A stretch of DNA of 61,944 bases from Streptomyces sp. WM6378. Its GTDB lineage: Bacteria > Actinomycetota > Actinomycetes > Streptomycetales > Streptomycetaceae. The stretch lies in NCBI RefSeq assembly GCF_001279695.1, contig NZ_LGDD01000303.1:1-61944 (forward strand), in the 5' to 3' direction. Below are positions 1 through 8,641 of this stretch, piece by piece. The translations under genes were made by a program, and so were the position numbers. Position 1 is the first letter of the stretch. Each line of letters opens with the position of its first letter. The notes under the pieces are model-generated. The model had not been told where the DNA came from. It ran no database searches and saw only the letters and a program-made list of their open reading frames with translations.

Positions 1-147
1 GGTACCTCCTCATACGTCGCGCAGTTCCGCCCGCCGAAAATCCCCCCAGCACCAGCGCTCCTCCTTGCGGGGGCACCCCACCACGTCCCCACCCGGCCGG
101 AGTCGCGCCCGCCCGTAGTGCCTCGATGACCGTTCAGACACCTCCTT

Positions 148-167
148 CGCCTCCTTGTGGGGAGGCG
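148..167 (-). terminator. hairpin downstream of the SWIM gene
   Basis: Inverted repeat with arms CGCCTCC (148-154) and GGAGGCG (161-167), starting 18 bases past the stop of the minus-strand SWIM gene. The 7-bp GC stem fits a Streptomyces-type terminator without a U tract. Nothing else could be supported in bases 1-184. Confidence 0.45.
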
Positions 168-184
168 CGGCGCCTGCCTGCACG

Positions 185-1507
185 TCATGGCAGCGCTACT
201 GCCTGCCTTGCTCCATCAGGCCACGCCGCCAGCGGGGTGAAGCCTCTGTGGCCGCATTCGCCGAAGACCCTGATCGGGGCGCCTCCGGACAGGGCTACCA
301 GCTTCCACAGAGCCGGGCGCGCTCCCGGCGGCACCGGGAGGGCCAACTCGTTGTTGGCATCAGCTAGTTGCCAGTCGTCGGCGCCATCCTTCGGGGGGAT
401 CGGTATCGCCCCGGTCAGCGTCATCGGGTACGTCTCCAGCCACGGGTCGTCCAGGAGGGCTTGGCCGTACCGCTCGACCGCTTCGGTCACCGTGCCGCCC
501 GGGGGCGGGCCCTCGGGGGTGGTCGGAGTGCCGTACCGCTCGCCCAGGGCGGCCCTTAGCCGGCCCGCACCCGGGTACGGCGTCAGGTCGGCGTCCAGCG
601 CCAGGCCCACCGGCAGCGCGATCCCCGGAGCTCGGCCCGCCGCACCGAAGTCCAGGATCAGCGCCGAGCGGCCCGACTTCTCGCCGTACAGCCAGATCCG
701 GCGCGTCGTGAGCTTCGCGTCGGCCGTGTCGTACTGGGCGAGGACCTGCCAGCTGTCGCGGATCGCCTGTCCTTGTGGAGCGGTGGGGACGCCCATGCGC
801 GAGCGCACCGTCGCGGCCAGGGAGTCCGGCAGCGCTTCCCGGCCGAGCCAGGCGCGGTCCAGGAGGTGCAGCAGCGCGCACTCTTCGAGCAGACGCATCG
901 GCCAGCCCGGGCCCGAACCCGGTATCGCGCCCAACTCCCTTACACGTGAGGCAAGTCCTGGCGCCTGGGCGTCGACCATGCGGGCGGCCGTCTCCTCCCA
1001 CAGGCCGTATCCCGGACGCTCCGCCGCCGCAAGCCCGCCGCTCAGCAGGTCCGAGAGTCGCTGCTCCAGTTCTGTGGCGCCCGCCGTGATCCGGTCGGCT
1101 CGTTTCTCCGCCCTGCGGTTGGCCGCCTCAACTGGATCATTTTCGCGTTTGGTTGGGGGCTGATCCGCTCTTCCCTTCAGCCACTGCTCCGCCCAGTCCG
1201 GTGCCGACCCGTCCGGCACCGTCTGCTCGTCCGCCGACCAGAGGAGCAGCAGGCCTATCGCGTGTTTGCACGGGAACTTCCGGCTCGGGCAACTGCATTT
1301 GTATTTTTGGTTATTTGTGTCGATCACTGTTTGGTACGGCTTGCTGCCGCTGCCCTTGCACAGGCCCCACACCGCCCCCGCGCCGTCGCACCCGCTCTCC
1401 GACCACGGCCCGGCCGTGCCGAGCCCGCTTCCCGCCTTGCGTGACGCATCGTCAGGTGCCAGTGCGAGCACCTGCTCCGACGTCCAGCGCACCCCCTGCT
1501 GAGTCAT
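185..1507 (-). CDS. SWIM zinc-finger protein (YehQ-like)
   Basis: A 440-residue protein with one clear motif: C71-x-C73-x6-C80-x-H82, the SWIM zinc-finger signature (CxCxnCxH), which in this family is thought to bind DNA or protein. The rest is alpha-helical with no recognised catalytic motif. The start was placed at the ATG (MTQQGVRW) because family members begin there from memory; the frame runs back to a TTG at 1537, but that would eat into an inverted repeat in the divergent promoter region. It faces the MoxR/DUF5682/VWA operon, and the four genes together match E. coli yehQ, yehL, yehM and yehP. The codons around the zinc motif (about 1290-1335) are unusually A/T-rich for this genome. 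The biochemical role is unknown. Confidence 0.85.
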   Translation of the reverse strand: MTQQGVRWTSEQVLALAPDDASRKAGSGLGTAGPWSESGCDGAGAVWGLCKGSGSKPYQTVIDTNNQKYKCSCPSRKFPCKHAIGLLLLWSADEQTVPDGSAPDWAEQWLKGRADQPPTKRENDPVEAANRRAEKRADRITAGATELEQRLSDLLSGGLAAAERPGYGLWEETAARMVDAQAPGLASRVRELGAIPGSGPGWPMRLLEECALLHLLDRAWLGREALPDSLAATVRSRMGVPTAPQGQAIRDSWQVLAQYDTADAKLTTRRIWLYGEKSGRSALILDFGAAGRAPGIALPVGLALDADLTPYPGAGRLRAALGERYGTPTTPEGPPPGGTVTEAVERYGQALLDDPWLETYPMTLTGAIPIPPKDGADDWQLADANNELALPVPPGARPALWKLVALSGGAPIRVFGECGHRGFTPLAAWPDGARQAVALP

Positions 1508-1528
1508 GTCCCCGAAGGTACGGGTGGC

Positions 1529-1573
1529 CACTGACAATCGGCTCTGACCTGCGGCGAAGGGCCATTGTCAGTG
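1529..1573. promoter_or_regulatory. divergent operator-like inverted repeat
   Basis: A perfect 10-bp inverted repeat, CACTGACAAT (1529-1538) and ATTGTCAGTG (1564-1573), separated by 25 bp, lies between the divergent SWIM and AAA ATPase genes. Each arm also offers a TTGTCA hexamer resembling a -35 box reading outward, but no good -10 box sits at the right distance on either side. A shared operator for both transcripts is therefore more likely than two core promoters. Confidence 0.4.
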
Positions 1574-1635
1574 CCGTGGTGCACGGTTGTGACCACAAGC
1601 CGGTCGAACGTCTCGAACGATCTGGAGGGGGAGTC

Positions 1636-2772
1636 ATGGCTGTGTCCGAAATCGAGTCCGCGAACACCCGATCCCGCGCGGAAGCCGCTACGGAAGAGGC
1701 TCTGCGGCCGCATGCCGAGCATGCCTTCGCGGGGGAACTCGCGGCGCTTGCCGCGGCTGATGACCGGCCGAGGCCCGTCCGTTGGCGGCTCTCGCCCTGG
1801 GCGGTCGCCACCTATCTGCTCGGCGGCACCCTGCCCGACGGCACCGTGATCACGCCGAAGTACGTGGGCCCGCGCCGCATCGTCGAGGTCGCCGTCACCA
1901 CCCTCGCCACCGACCGCGCGCTACTCCTGCTCGGCGTCCCCGGCACCGCCAAGACCTGGGTGTCCGAGCACCTCGCGGCCGCCGTCAGTGGCGACTCCAC
2001 GCTGCTCGTGCAGGGCACTGCGGGCACGCCGGAGGAGGCTGTTCGGTACGGGTGGAACTACGCGCGGCTGCTCGCCCACGGGCCGAGCCGCGACGCGCTC
2101 GTGCCCAGTCCGGTGATGCGGGCCATGGCGCAGGGCATGACCGCCCGGGTCGAAGAGCTGACCCGCATCCCCGCCGACGTCCAGGACACGCTGATCACGA
2201 TCCTGTCCGAAAAGACGCTGCCCATCCCGGAGTTGGGCGCCGAGACCCAGGCCGTACGGGGCTTCAATCTGATCGCCACCGCCAACGACCGCGACCGTGG
2301 TGTCAACGAGCTGTCCAGTGCGCTGCGGCGGCGCTTCAACACGGTGGTGCTCCCGCTGCCCGCCACCGCGGACGCCGAGGTCGACATCGTCTCGCGCCGC
2401 GTCGACCAGCTCGGCCGCTCGCTCGATCTGCCCTCTGTGCCTGATGGGATCGCGGAGATCCATCGGGTTGTCACTGTCTTTCGCGAACTGCGTGACGGGG
2501 TCACCGTTGACGGCCGCACGAAACTCAAATCCCCTTCCGGGACGCTCTCCACGGCCGAGGCGATCTCCGTCGTGACCGGCGGCCTCGCGCTCGCCGCCCA
2601 CTTCGGCGACGGCGTGCTCAGGGCGGGCGACGTGGCCGCCGGCATCCTCGGCGCGGTCGTGCGCGACCCGGCGGCGGACCGCGTCATCTGGCAGGAGTAT
2701 CTGGAGACGGTGGTCCGCGAGCGGGACGGCTGGAAGGACTTCTACCGCGCCTGCCGCGAGGTGTCCGCATGA
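1636..2772 (+). CDS. MoxR-family AAA+ ATPase (YehL-like)
   Basis: A 378-residue AAA+ ATPase. Walker A is GVPGTAKT near residues 100-107. The region equivalent to Walker B of MoxR proteins reads RVEELTRIPADVQ, so the usual Asp-Glu pair is Glu-Glu. It is followed by NLIATAND (sensor 1) and ALRRRF (arginine finger). MoxR ATPases usually act as chaperones that load or remodel substrates presented by a VWA-domain partner, and such a partner is encoded two genes downstream. The start is the ATG behind a strong GGAGGGGGAG ribosome-binding site; the frame extends far upstream but overlaps the divergent promoter region. The stop overlaps the next start (ATGA), so it is translationally coupled to the DUF5682 gene. 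Confidence 0.9.
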   Translation: MAVSEIESANTRSRAEAATEEALRPHAEHAFAGELAALAAADDRPRPVRWRLSPWAVATYLLGGTLPDGTVITPKYVGPRRIVEVAVTTLATDRALLLLGVPGTAKTWVSEHLAAAVSGDSTLLVQGTAGTPEEAVRYGWNYARLLAHGPSRDALVPSPVMRAMAQGMTARVEELTRIPADVQDTLITILSEKTLPIPELGAETQAVRGFNLIATANDRDRGVNELSSALRRRFNTVVLPLPATADAEVDIVSRRVDQLGRSLDLPSVPDGIAEIHRVVTVFRELRDGVTVDGRTKLKSPSGTLSTAEAISVVTGGLALAAHFGDGVLRAGDVAAGILGAVVRDPAADRVIWQEYLETVVRERDGWKDFYRACREVSA

Positions 2773-5081
2773 CAGGGCCCCTGCTGCTCGGGGTGCGGCA
2801 CCACGGGCCCGGGTCGGCGCGTGCGGTGCGGGCCGCGCTGGAGGCCGCCCGGCCGCGGGCCGTGCTCATCGAGGGGCCGCCCGAGGGTGATGCCTTGGTG
2901 GCTCTTGCCGCCGACGAGGCCATGCGCCCGCCCGTCGCGCTGCTCGCCACTGTCGTCGACGACCCGGCGCGGGCCGCCTTCTGGCCCATGGCCGAATTCT
3001 CGCCGGAGTGGGTGGCGATCCGGTGGGGTCTGGAGCGCGGGGCGCAGGTGCGTTTCATTGATCTGCCCGCCGCTCATTCGCTGGCGGTGGAGAAGGAGTC
3101 GGCGGAGGAGGGCGGGGCGCGGGTCGACCCCCTTGGCACGCTTGCCGAGGCCGCCGGGTACGACGATCCGGAGCGCTGGTGGGAGGACGTCGTCGAGCAC
3201 CGTGACGCCGCGGCGGACCCCCGGGCGCCGTTCGCCGCGCTCGGCGAGGCCATGGCCGTATTGCGCGAGACCTACGGCGATGGCGGTCATGGGATCGATC
3301 TGGTCCGCGAGGCCTATATGCGTCAGCAACTGCGGGCCTCGATAAGGGAGTTCGGGGATCAGGTCGCCGTTGTCTGCGGGGCCTGGCACGTGCCCGCGCT
3401 CGCCGGGAAGTTCACCGTGGCCGCCGATCGCGCCCTGCTCAAGGGGCTGCCCAAGGTCAAGGCCGAGCTGACCTGGGTCCCTTGGACGCACCGCAGGCTC
3501 GCCCGGCGCAGCGGCTACGGCGCGGGGATCGACTCGCCCGGCTGGTACGGGCACCTCTTCAGCGCCCCCGACCGGCCCATCGAGCGCTGGATGACCAAGG
3601 TGGCCGGGCTGCTCCGCGCGGAGGACCGGCAGGTCTCCTCCGCCCATGTCATCGAGGCCGTCCGGCTCGCCGGGACGCTCGCCGCGCTGCGCGGCCGCCC
3701 GCTGCCCGGCCTCGCCGAGACCACCGACGCCGTACGGGCCGTGATGTGCGAGGGCTCCGACGTGCCGCTCGGCCTGATCCGGGACCGGCTGATCGTGGGG
3801 GAGGTGCTCGGCGAGGTGCCCGACGCCGCGCCCGCCGTTCCGCTCCAGCGCGATCTCGCGAGGGCTCAGCGAAGCCTACGGCTCAAACCGGAGGCACTGG
3901 AGCGGGAGTTGGAGCTCGACCTGCGCAAGGACACCGATGCGGGGCGCAGTCGGCTGCTGCACCGGCTGCGGCTGCTCGGCATCGGCTGGGGCGAGCAGAC
4001 GCAGGCCCGCTCCACCGGCACCTTCCGGGAGAACTGGGGGCTGCGCTGGGAACCGGAGCTGTCGGTGCGGGTCGCCGAGGCCGGGGTGTGGGGCACCACC
4101 GTCCTGGCCGCCGCCACCGCCAAGGCCGGGTCGGAGGCGGCCGCCGCGACCGCCCTCGGCGAGATCACCTCGCTCGCCGAGCGCTGCCTCCTTGCCGAAC
4201 TGCCGGACGCGCTGCCGGTGGTGATGCGCGCGCTCGCCGACCGGGCCGCGCTCGACACGGACGTCGCCCACCTCGCCCAGGCCCTGCCGGCCCTCGCCCG
4301 CACGCTGCGCTACGGAGACGTGCGCGGCACCACGACCGCGGGGCTCACCGAGGTCGCGGCAGGCCTCGCCGAACGCATCTGCGTGGGACTGCCACCCGCC
4401 TGCGCCGCCCTGGACGCGGACGGCGCCGCCGAGATGCGCACCCATCTGGATGGCGTCCACACCGCCATAGGCCTCCTCGCGGACGCCGAAGCGGGCGGGC
4501 TCCGCGAGCGCTGGTCCGCCGTGCTCGGCCGGCTCGCCTCGCGCGACACCGTGCCCGGGATCATCCGCGGCCGCGCGGTGCGGCTGCTGCTCGACGACGG
4601 GCGGATCGAGAACGAGGACGCGGCCCGCCACATGAACCTCGCGCTGTCACCGGGCACGCCGCCCGCCGACGCGGCCGCCTGGATCGAGGGGTTCGTCGGC
4701 GGGGCCTCCGGCGGCGGCATGCTCCTGGTGCACGACGAGCGGCTGCTCGGCCTCGTCGACGGCTGGCTGACGAGCGTGGCGCCGGACGCGTTCACCGACG
4801 TACTGCCCCTGCTGCGCAGGACGTTCGCCGCCTATGAGGCGGGGGTGCGGCGCACGCTCGGGGAGCTGGTGCGGCGCGGTCCGGCCGTGCGGTCCGGCTC
4901 CGGTGACGCCGCCGTACCCGGATTCGGGTCCGGGCTCGATGCCGCCCGCGCCGACGCCGTACTCCCGCTGATAGCCCTCCTGCTGGGACGGGACGGATCC
5001 AGTGACCCCGATGGAATGGACAGCCTTGGCAGACCTGACGGCCTCGATGACTCCAACTGCCTTGCGGGGGTGGGAGATTGA
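2769..5081 (+). CDS. DUF5682 protein (YehM-like)
   Basis: A 770-residue soluble protein of the DUF5682 family, matching the length and operon position of E. coli YehM. The N-terminus reads LLLGVRHHGPGSARAV (His11, His12), then VLIEGPPEGD near residue 37, and near residue 201 VVCGAWHVPAL. This spacing resembles the GxxH, ExD and GxxH blocks of the TraB/EreA/TIKI group of metal-dependent hydrolases; that link is inference from pattern only. The remaining 500 residues are helical, Ala/Leu-rich and repeat-like, as in a scaffold. It overlaps the AAA gene by 4 bases and the VWA gene by 4 bases, so all three are probably made together and may form a complex. No signal peptide or membrane segment is visible. 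Confidence 0.8.
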   Translation: MTGPLLLGVRHHGPGSARAVRAALEAARPRAVLIEGPPEGDALVALAADEAMRPPVALLATVVDDPARAAFWPMAEFSPEWVAIRWGLERGAQVRFIDLPAAHSLAVEKESAEEGGARVDPLGTLAEAAGYDDPERWWEDVVEHRDAAADPRAPFAALGEAMAVLRETYGDGGHGIDLVREAYMRQQLRASIREFGDQVAVVCGAWHVPALAGKFTVAADRALLKGLPKVKAELTWVPWTHRRLARRSGYGAGIDSPGWYGHLFSAPDRPIERWMTKVAGLLRAEDRQVSSAHVIEAVRLAGTLAALRGRPLPGLAETTDAVRAVMCEGSDVPLGLIRDRLIVGEVLGEVPDAAPAVPLQRDLARAQRSLRLKPEALERELELDLRKDTDAGRSRLLHRLRLLGIGWGEQTQARSTGTFRENWGLRWEPELSVRVAEAGVWGTTVLAAATAKAGSEAAAATALGEITSLAERCLLAELPDALPVVMRALADRAALDTDVAHLAQALPALARTLRYGDVRGTTTAGLTEVAAGLAERICVGLPPACAALDADGAAEMRTHLDGVHTAIGLLADAEAGGLRERWSAVLGRLASRDTVPGIIRGRAVRLLLDDGRIENEDAARHMNLALSPGTPPADAAAWIEGFVGGASGGGMLLVHDERLLGLVDGWLTSVAPDAFTDVLPLLRRTFAAYEAGVRRTLGELVRRGPAVRSGSGDAAVPGFGSGLDAARADAVLPLIALLLGRDGSSDPDGMDSLGRPDGLDDSNCLAGVGD

Positions 5082-6235
5082 CGACCAGCATGCGACCAAG
5101 CGCTGACGAGCGGCTGCGGCGCTGGCGGCTCGTGCTCGGCGGTGAGCCCGGCGCCGAGGGGACCGGCTGCGCGCTCGCCGGGCAGGACGCCGCCATGGAC
5201 GGCGCGCTCGCCGCGCTCTACGGCGGCGGCAGGAGCGGGGGCAAGGACCGCGGCGCCGGGCTCGGGGCGTCCGCGCCGTCCGTCGCGCGCTGGCTCGGCG
5301 ACATCCGTACGTACTTCCCGAGCTCGGTGGTGCAGGTCATGCAGCGCGACGCCATCGAGCGGCTCGGGCTCGCCACGCTCCTCCTGGAGCCGGAGATGCT
5401 GGAGGCCGTCGAGGCCGACGTCCATCTCGTCGGCACCCTGCTCTCGCTCAACAAGGCGATGCCCGAGACGACGAGGGAGACCGCGCGGGCGGTGGTGCGC
5501 AAGGTCGTCGAGGACCTGGAGAAGCGGCTCGCCACCCGCACCCGGGCCACCCTCACCGGCGCCCTCGACCGCAGCGCCCGCATCAGCCGGCCCCGCCACC
5601 GCGACATCGACTGGGACCGCACGATCAGGGCCAACCTCAAGAACTACCTGCCCGAGTACAACACCGTCGTGCCCGAGCGGCTCATCGGGTACGGGCGGGC
5701 CGCGCGGGGCGTGAAGAAGGACGTCGTGCTGTGCATCGACCAGTCCGGGTCGATGGCGGCGTCCGTCGTCTACGCGTCGGTCTTCGGCGCCGTGCTCGCC
5801 TCGATGCGGTCGATCGCGACCCGCCTGGTGGTCTTCGACACCGCCGTCGTCGACCTCACCGACCAACTCGACGACCCCGTCGACGTCCTGTTCGGCACCC
5901 AGCTCGGCGGCGGCACCGACATCAACCGGGCGCTCGCCTACTGCCAGTCGCAGATCACCCGTCCTGCCGACACCGTGGTCGTTCTCATCAGTGATCTTTA
6001 CGAGGGCGGGATACGGGACGAGATGCTCAAGCGCGTCGCCGCGATGAAGGCGTCCGGGGTGCAGTTCGTGGCCCTGCTCGCGCTCTCCGACGAAGGCGCC
6101 CCGGCCTACGACCGCGAGCATGCGGCGGCCCTGGCCGCGCTTGGCGCCCCCGCCTTCGCCTGTACCCCGGACCTGTTCCCCGACGTGATGGCCGCGGCGA
6201 TCGAGCGGCGGCCGCTCCCGATACCCGAGGCGTGA
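5078..6235 (+). CDS. VWA-domain protein (YehP-like)
   Basis: A 385-residue protein with a C-terminal von Willebrand factor A domain. The metal-ion-dependent adhesion site motif DQSGS starts near residue 221 (VVLCIDQSGSMAAS), and later TQLGGGTDIN and LISDLYEGG supply the other loop residues. The N-terminal half is helical with no known motif. In MoxR systems the VWA protein is the adaptor that the ATPase acts on. The start is a TTG that overlaps the upstream TGA and follows GGGGGTGGGAGA; an ATG at 5090 has no ribosome-binding site. It is the last gene of the three-gene operon. No secretion signal is seen, so it is probably cytoplasmic. Confidence 0.88.
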   Translation: MTTSMRPSADERLRRWRLVLGGEPGAEGTGCALAGQDAAMDGALAALYGGGRSGGKDRGAGLGASAPSVARWLGDIRTYFPSSVVQVMQRDAIERLGLATLLLEPEMLEAVEADVHLVGTLLSLNKAMPETTRETARAVVRKVVEDLEKRLATRTRATLTGALDRSARISRPRHRDIDWDRTIRANLKNYLPEYNTVVPERLIGYGRAARGVKKDVVLCIDQSGSMAASVVYASVFGAVLASMRSIATRLVVFDTAVVDLTDQLDDPVDVLFGTQLGGGTDINRALAYCQSQITRPADTVVVLISDLYEGGIRDEMLKRVAAMKASGVQFVALLALSDEGAPAYDREHAAALAALGAPAFACTPDLFPDVMAAAIERRPLPIPEA

Positions 6236-6467
6236 GCGAGGTCATACCTGGGCGCGCCCTGAGCAGGCGATCTGTGACAGGTATCACCGCTCAGGTGTGA
6301 TCCCTGATTTAGGGACCTACGTCCTGCGGAGATAACCTGCGAGACGGACATGCCGCGTACTCGGACACCGTGTACGCCTCCCTCAGTGACAGCGCCGTCA
6401 CGTTGCCCTTCGCGGCACGCCCAGCAGACAACGGAACCGCGATACCACTGAAAAGGGACGGACGCGC
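6236..6467 (+). promoter_or_regulatory. sucCD upstream region
   Basis: 232 bp between the VWA operon and sucC. It holds an imperfect inverted repeat, ATCACC (6283-6288) and GGTGTGAT (6294-6301), nested in a wider one (CCTGAGC near 6258 and GCTCAGG near 6289). Either could be an operator or a weak terminator for the VWA operon. No convincing -10/-35 pair was found; a GGGACGG ribosome-binding site precedes sucC. Confidence 0.3.
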
Positions 6468-7646
6468 GTGGACCTGTTCGAGTACCAGGCGAGGGACCTC
6501 TTCGCCAAGCACGGTGTACCGGTGCTGGCCGGTGAAGTGATCGACACGCCTGAGGCGGCGCGCGAGGCCACTGAGCGTCTCGGCGGCAAGTCGGTCGTCA
6601 AGGCGCAGGTGAAGGTCGGTGGCCGCGGCAAGGCCGGCGGCGTGAAGCTGGCCGCCAACGCGGACGAGGCCGTCGCCCGCGCGACGGACATCCTCGGCAT
6701 GGACATCAAGGGCCACACGGTCCACAAGGTGATGATCGCCGAGCTGTCCCCGGAGATCGAGGCGGAGTACTACGTCTCGTACCTCCTCGACCGCACCAAC
6801 CGCACCTTCCTCGCCATGGCGTCGGTACAGGGCGGCATGGACATCGAGGAGGTCGCGGAGAAGACCCCCGAGGCCCTCGCGAAGGTTCCGGTCAACGCCG
6901 TCGAAGGCGTGGACATCGAGAAGGCGCGTGAGATCGTCGCCCTGGCGAAGTTCCCGGCCGACGTGGCCGAGGGCGTCGCCGAGGCCATGGTGACCCTGTG
7001 GAAGACCTTCGTCGCCGAGGACGCGCTCCTCGTCGAGGTCAACCCGCTGGTCAAGACCAAGGACGGCCGCATCCTGGCCCTCGACGGCAAGGTGTCCCTG
7101 GACGAGAACGCCGAGTTCCGCCAGCCGGAGCACGAGGCCCTTGAGGACAAGGCCGCGGCCAACCCCCTTGAGGCGGCAGCCAAGGCCAAGAACCTCAACT
7201 ACGTGAAGCTCGACGGCGAGGTCGGCATCATCGGCAACGGCGCGGGTCTCGTCATGAGCACCCTGGACGTCGTCGCGTACGCCGGTGAGAACCACGGCGG
7301 CGTGAAGCCGGCCAACTTCCTCGACATCGGCGGCGGCGCGTCCGCCCAGGTGATGGCGAACGGCCTGGAGATCATCCTCGGCGACGCGGACGTCAAGTCC
7401 GTGTTCGTCAACGTCTTCGGCGGCATCACCGCGTGCGACGAGGTCGCCAACGGCATCGTCCAGGCGCTGGCCCTGCTCGCCGAGAAGGGCGAAGAGGTCA
7501 CCAAGCCGCTGGTCGTCCGTCTCGACGGCAACAACGCGGAGCTGGGTCGCAAGATCCTCAGCGACGCCAACCACCCGCTGGTGCAGCGCGTGGACACCAT
7601 GGACGGCGCGGCCGACAAGGCCGCCGAGCTCGCGGCTGCGAAGTAA
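6468..7646 (+). CDS. sucC: succinyl-CoA ligase (ADP-forming) subunit beta
   Basis: The 392-residue beta subunit of succinyl-CoA synthetase, which converts succinyl-CoA to succinate with formation of a nucleoside triphosphate in the TCA cycle. The N-terminus [19 protein letters not shown] and the ATP-grasp segment [18 protein letters not shown] are diagnostic. The C-terminal ligase domain contains [12 protein letters not shown] and [10 protein letters not shown]. The length equals the family norm. The start is a GTG with AAAAGGGACGG 7 bases upstream. sucD follows after 22 bases, so the two form an operon ending in the hairpin at 8584. Confidence 0.97.
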   Translation: MDLFEYQARDLFAKHGVPVLAGEVIDTPEAAREATERLGGKSVVKAQVKVGGRGKAGGVKLAANADEAVARATDILGMDIKGHTVHKVMIAELSPEIEAEYYVSYLLDRTNRTFLAMASVQGGMDIEEVAEKTPEALAKVPVNAVEGVDIEKAREIVALAKFPADVAEGVAEAMVTLWKTFVAEDALLVEVNPLVKTKDGRILALDGKVSLDENAEFRQPEHEALEDKAAANPLEAAAKAKNLNYVKLDGEVGIIGNGAGLVMSTLDVVAYAGENHGGVKPANFLDIGGGASAQVMANGLEIILGDADVKSVFVNVFGGITACDEVANGIVQALALLAEKGEEVTKPLVVRLDGNNAELGRKILSDANHPLVQRVDTMDGAADKAAELAAAK

Positions 7647-7668
7647 GGGAAGAGGTTAAGACACCACC

Positions 7669-8553
7669 ATGGCTATCTTCCTCACCAAGGACAGCAAGGT
7701 CATTGTCCAGGGCATGACCGGCGCCACGGGCATGAAGCACACCAAGCTCATGCTGGCCGACGGCACCAACATCGTCGGTGGCGTGAACCCCCGCAAGGCC
7801 GGCACGACCGTCGACTTCGACGGCACCGAGGTCCCGGTCTTCGGCTCCGTCAAGGAAGCGATGGAGAAGACGGGCGCCGACGTCTCCGTCCTCTTCGTGC
7901 CGCCGGCCTTCGCCAAGGCCGCCGTCGTCGAGGCCATCGACGCCGAGATCCCCCTCGCCGTGGTCATCACCGAGGGCATCGCCGTCCACGACTCCGCCGC
8001 CTTCTGGGCGTACGCGAAGGCCAAGGGCAACAAGACCCGCATCATCGGCCCGAACTGCCCGGGTCTGATCACCCCCGGCCAGTCCAACGCCGGCATCATC
8101 CCGGGCGACATCACCAAGCCGGGCCGTATCGGCTTGGTGTCGAAGTCCGGCACGCTGACCTACCAGATGATGTACGAGCTGCGCGACATCGGCTTCTCGT
8201 CCGCCGTCGGCATCGGTGGCGACCCGGTCATCGGCACCACGCACATCGACGCGCTCGCCGCGTTCGAGGCCGACCCCGAGACCGACCTGATCGTCATGAT
8301 CGGCGAGATCGGCGGCGACGCCGAGGAGCGTGCGGCCGACTACATCAAGGCCAACGTCACCAAGCCGGTCGTCGGCTACGTCGCGGGCTTCACCGCGCCC
8401 GAGGGCAAGACCATGGGCCACGCCGGCGCCATCGTCTCCGGCTCCTCCGGCACCGCCCAGGCGAAGAAGGAGGCCCTGGAGGCCGCCGGCGTCAAGGTCG
8501 GCAAGACGCCGACCGAGACCGCCAAGCTCGCGCGCGCCATCCTCGGCAGCTGA
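7669..8553 (+). CDS. sucD: succinyl-CoA ligase subunit alpha
   Basis: The 294-residue alpha subunit, carrying the CoA-binding Rossmann domain ([15 protein letters not shown] near residues 10-24) and the phosphohistidine loop [14 protein letters not shown] near residue 250, whose His is phosphorylated during catalysis. The substrate-binding [10 protein letters not shown] motif is also present. It follows sucC by 22 bases with GGAAGAGG upstream of an ATG. The pair is complete and no frameshift or missing residue is visible. It is followed by a strong bidirectional terminator. Confidence 0.97.
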   Translation: MAIFLTKDSKVIVQGMTGATGMKHTKLMLADGTNIVGGVNPRKAGTTVDFDGTEVPVFGSVKEAMEKTGADVSVLFVPPAFAKAAVVEAIDAEIPLAVVITEGIAVHDSAAFWAYAKAKGNKTRIIGPNCPGLITPGQSNAGIIPGDITKPGRIGLVSKSGTLTYQMMYELRDIGFSSAVGIGGDPVIGTTHIDALAAFEADPETDLIVMIGEIGGDAEERAADYIKANVTKPVVGYVAGFTAPEGKTMGHAGAIVSGSSGTAQAKKEALEAAGVKVGKTPTETAKLARAILGS

Positions 8554-8583
8554 GCACCGCCTCGCGTAGCGGGGACGCATGAA

Positions 8584-8613
8584 GGGCCCGCACTCCTCGG
8601 GGGGTGCGGGCCC
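8584..8613. terminator. bidirectional terminator sucD / regulator gene
   Basis: Stem of 13 bp: GGGCCCGCACTCC (8584-8596) pairs with 8601-8613 around a TCGG loop, with one G.T pair. It lies between the convergent sucD and the minus-strand regulator gene and can serve both. Confidence 0.85.
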
Positions 8614-8641
8614 TCGTGCGTCCGCGTACGGGAACGAGCGG

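Noticed and set aside
126..1163. Long plus-strand open frame over the SWIM gene
   Set aside because: It is antisense to a gene with a clear zinc motif and good codon bias; its translation is low-complexity Arg/Ser/Pro with no family resemblance.
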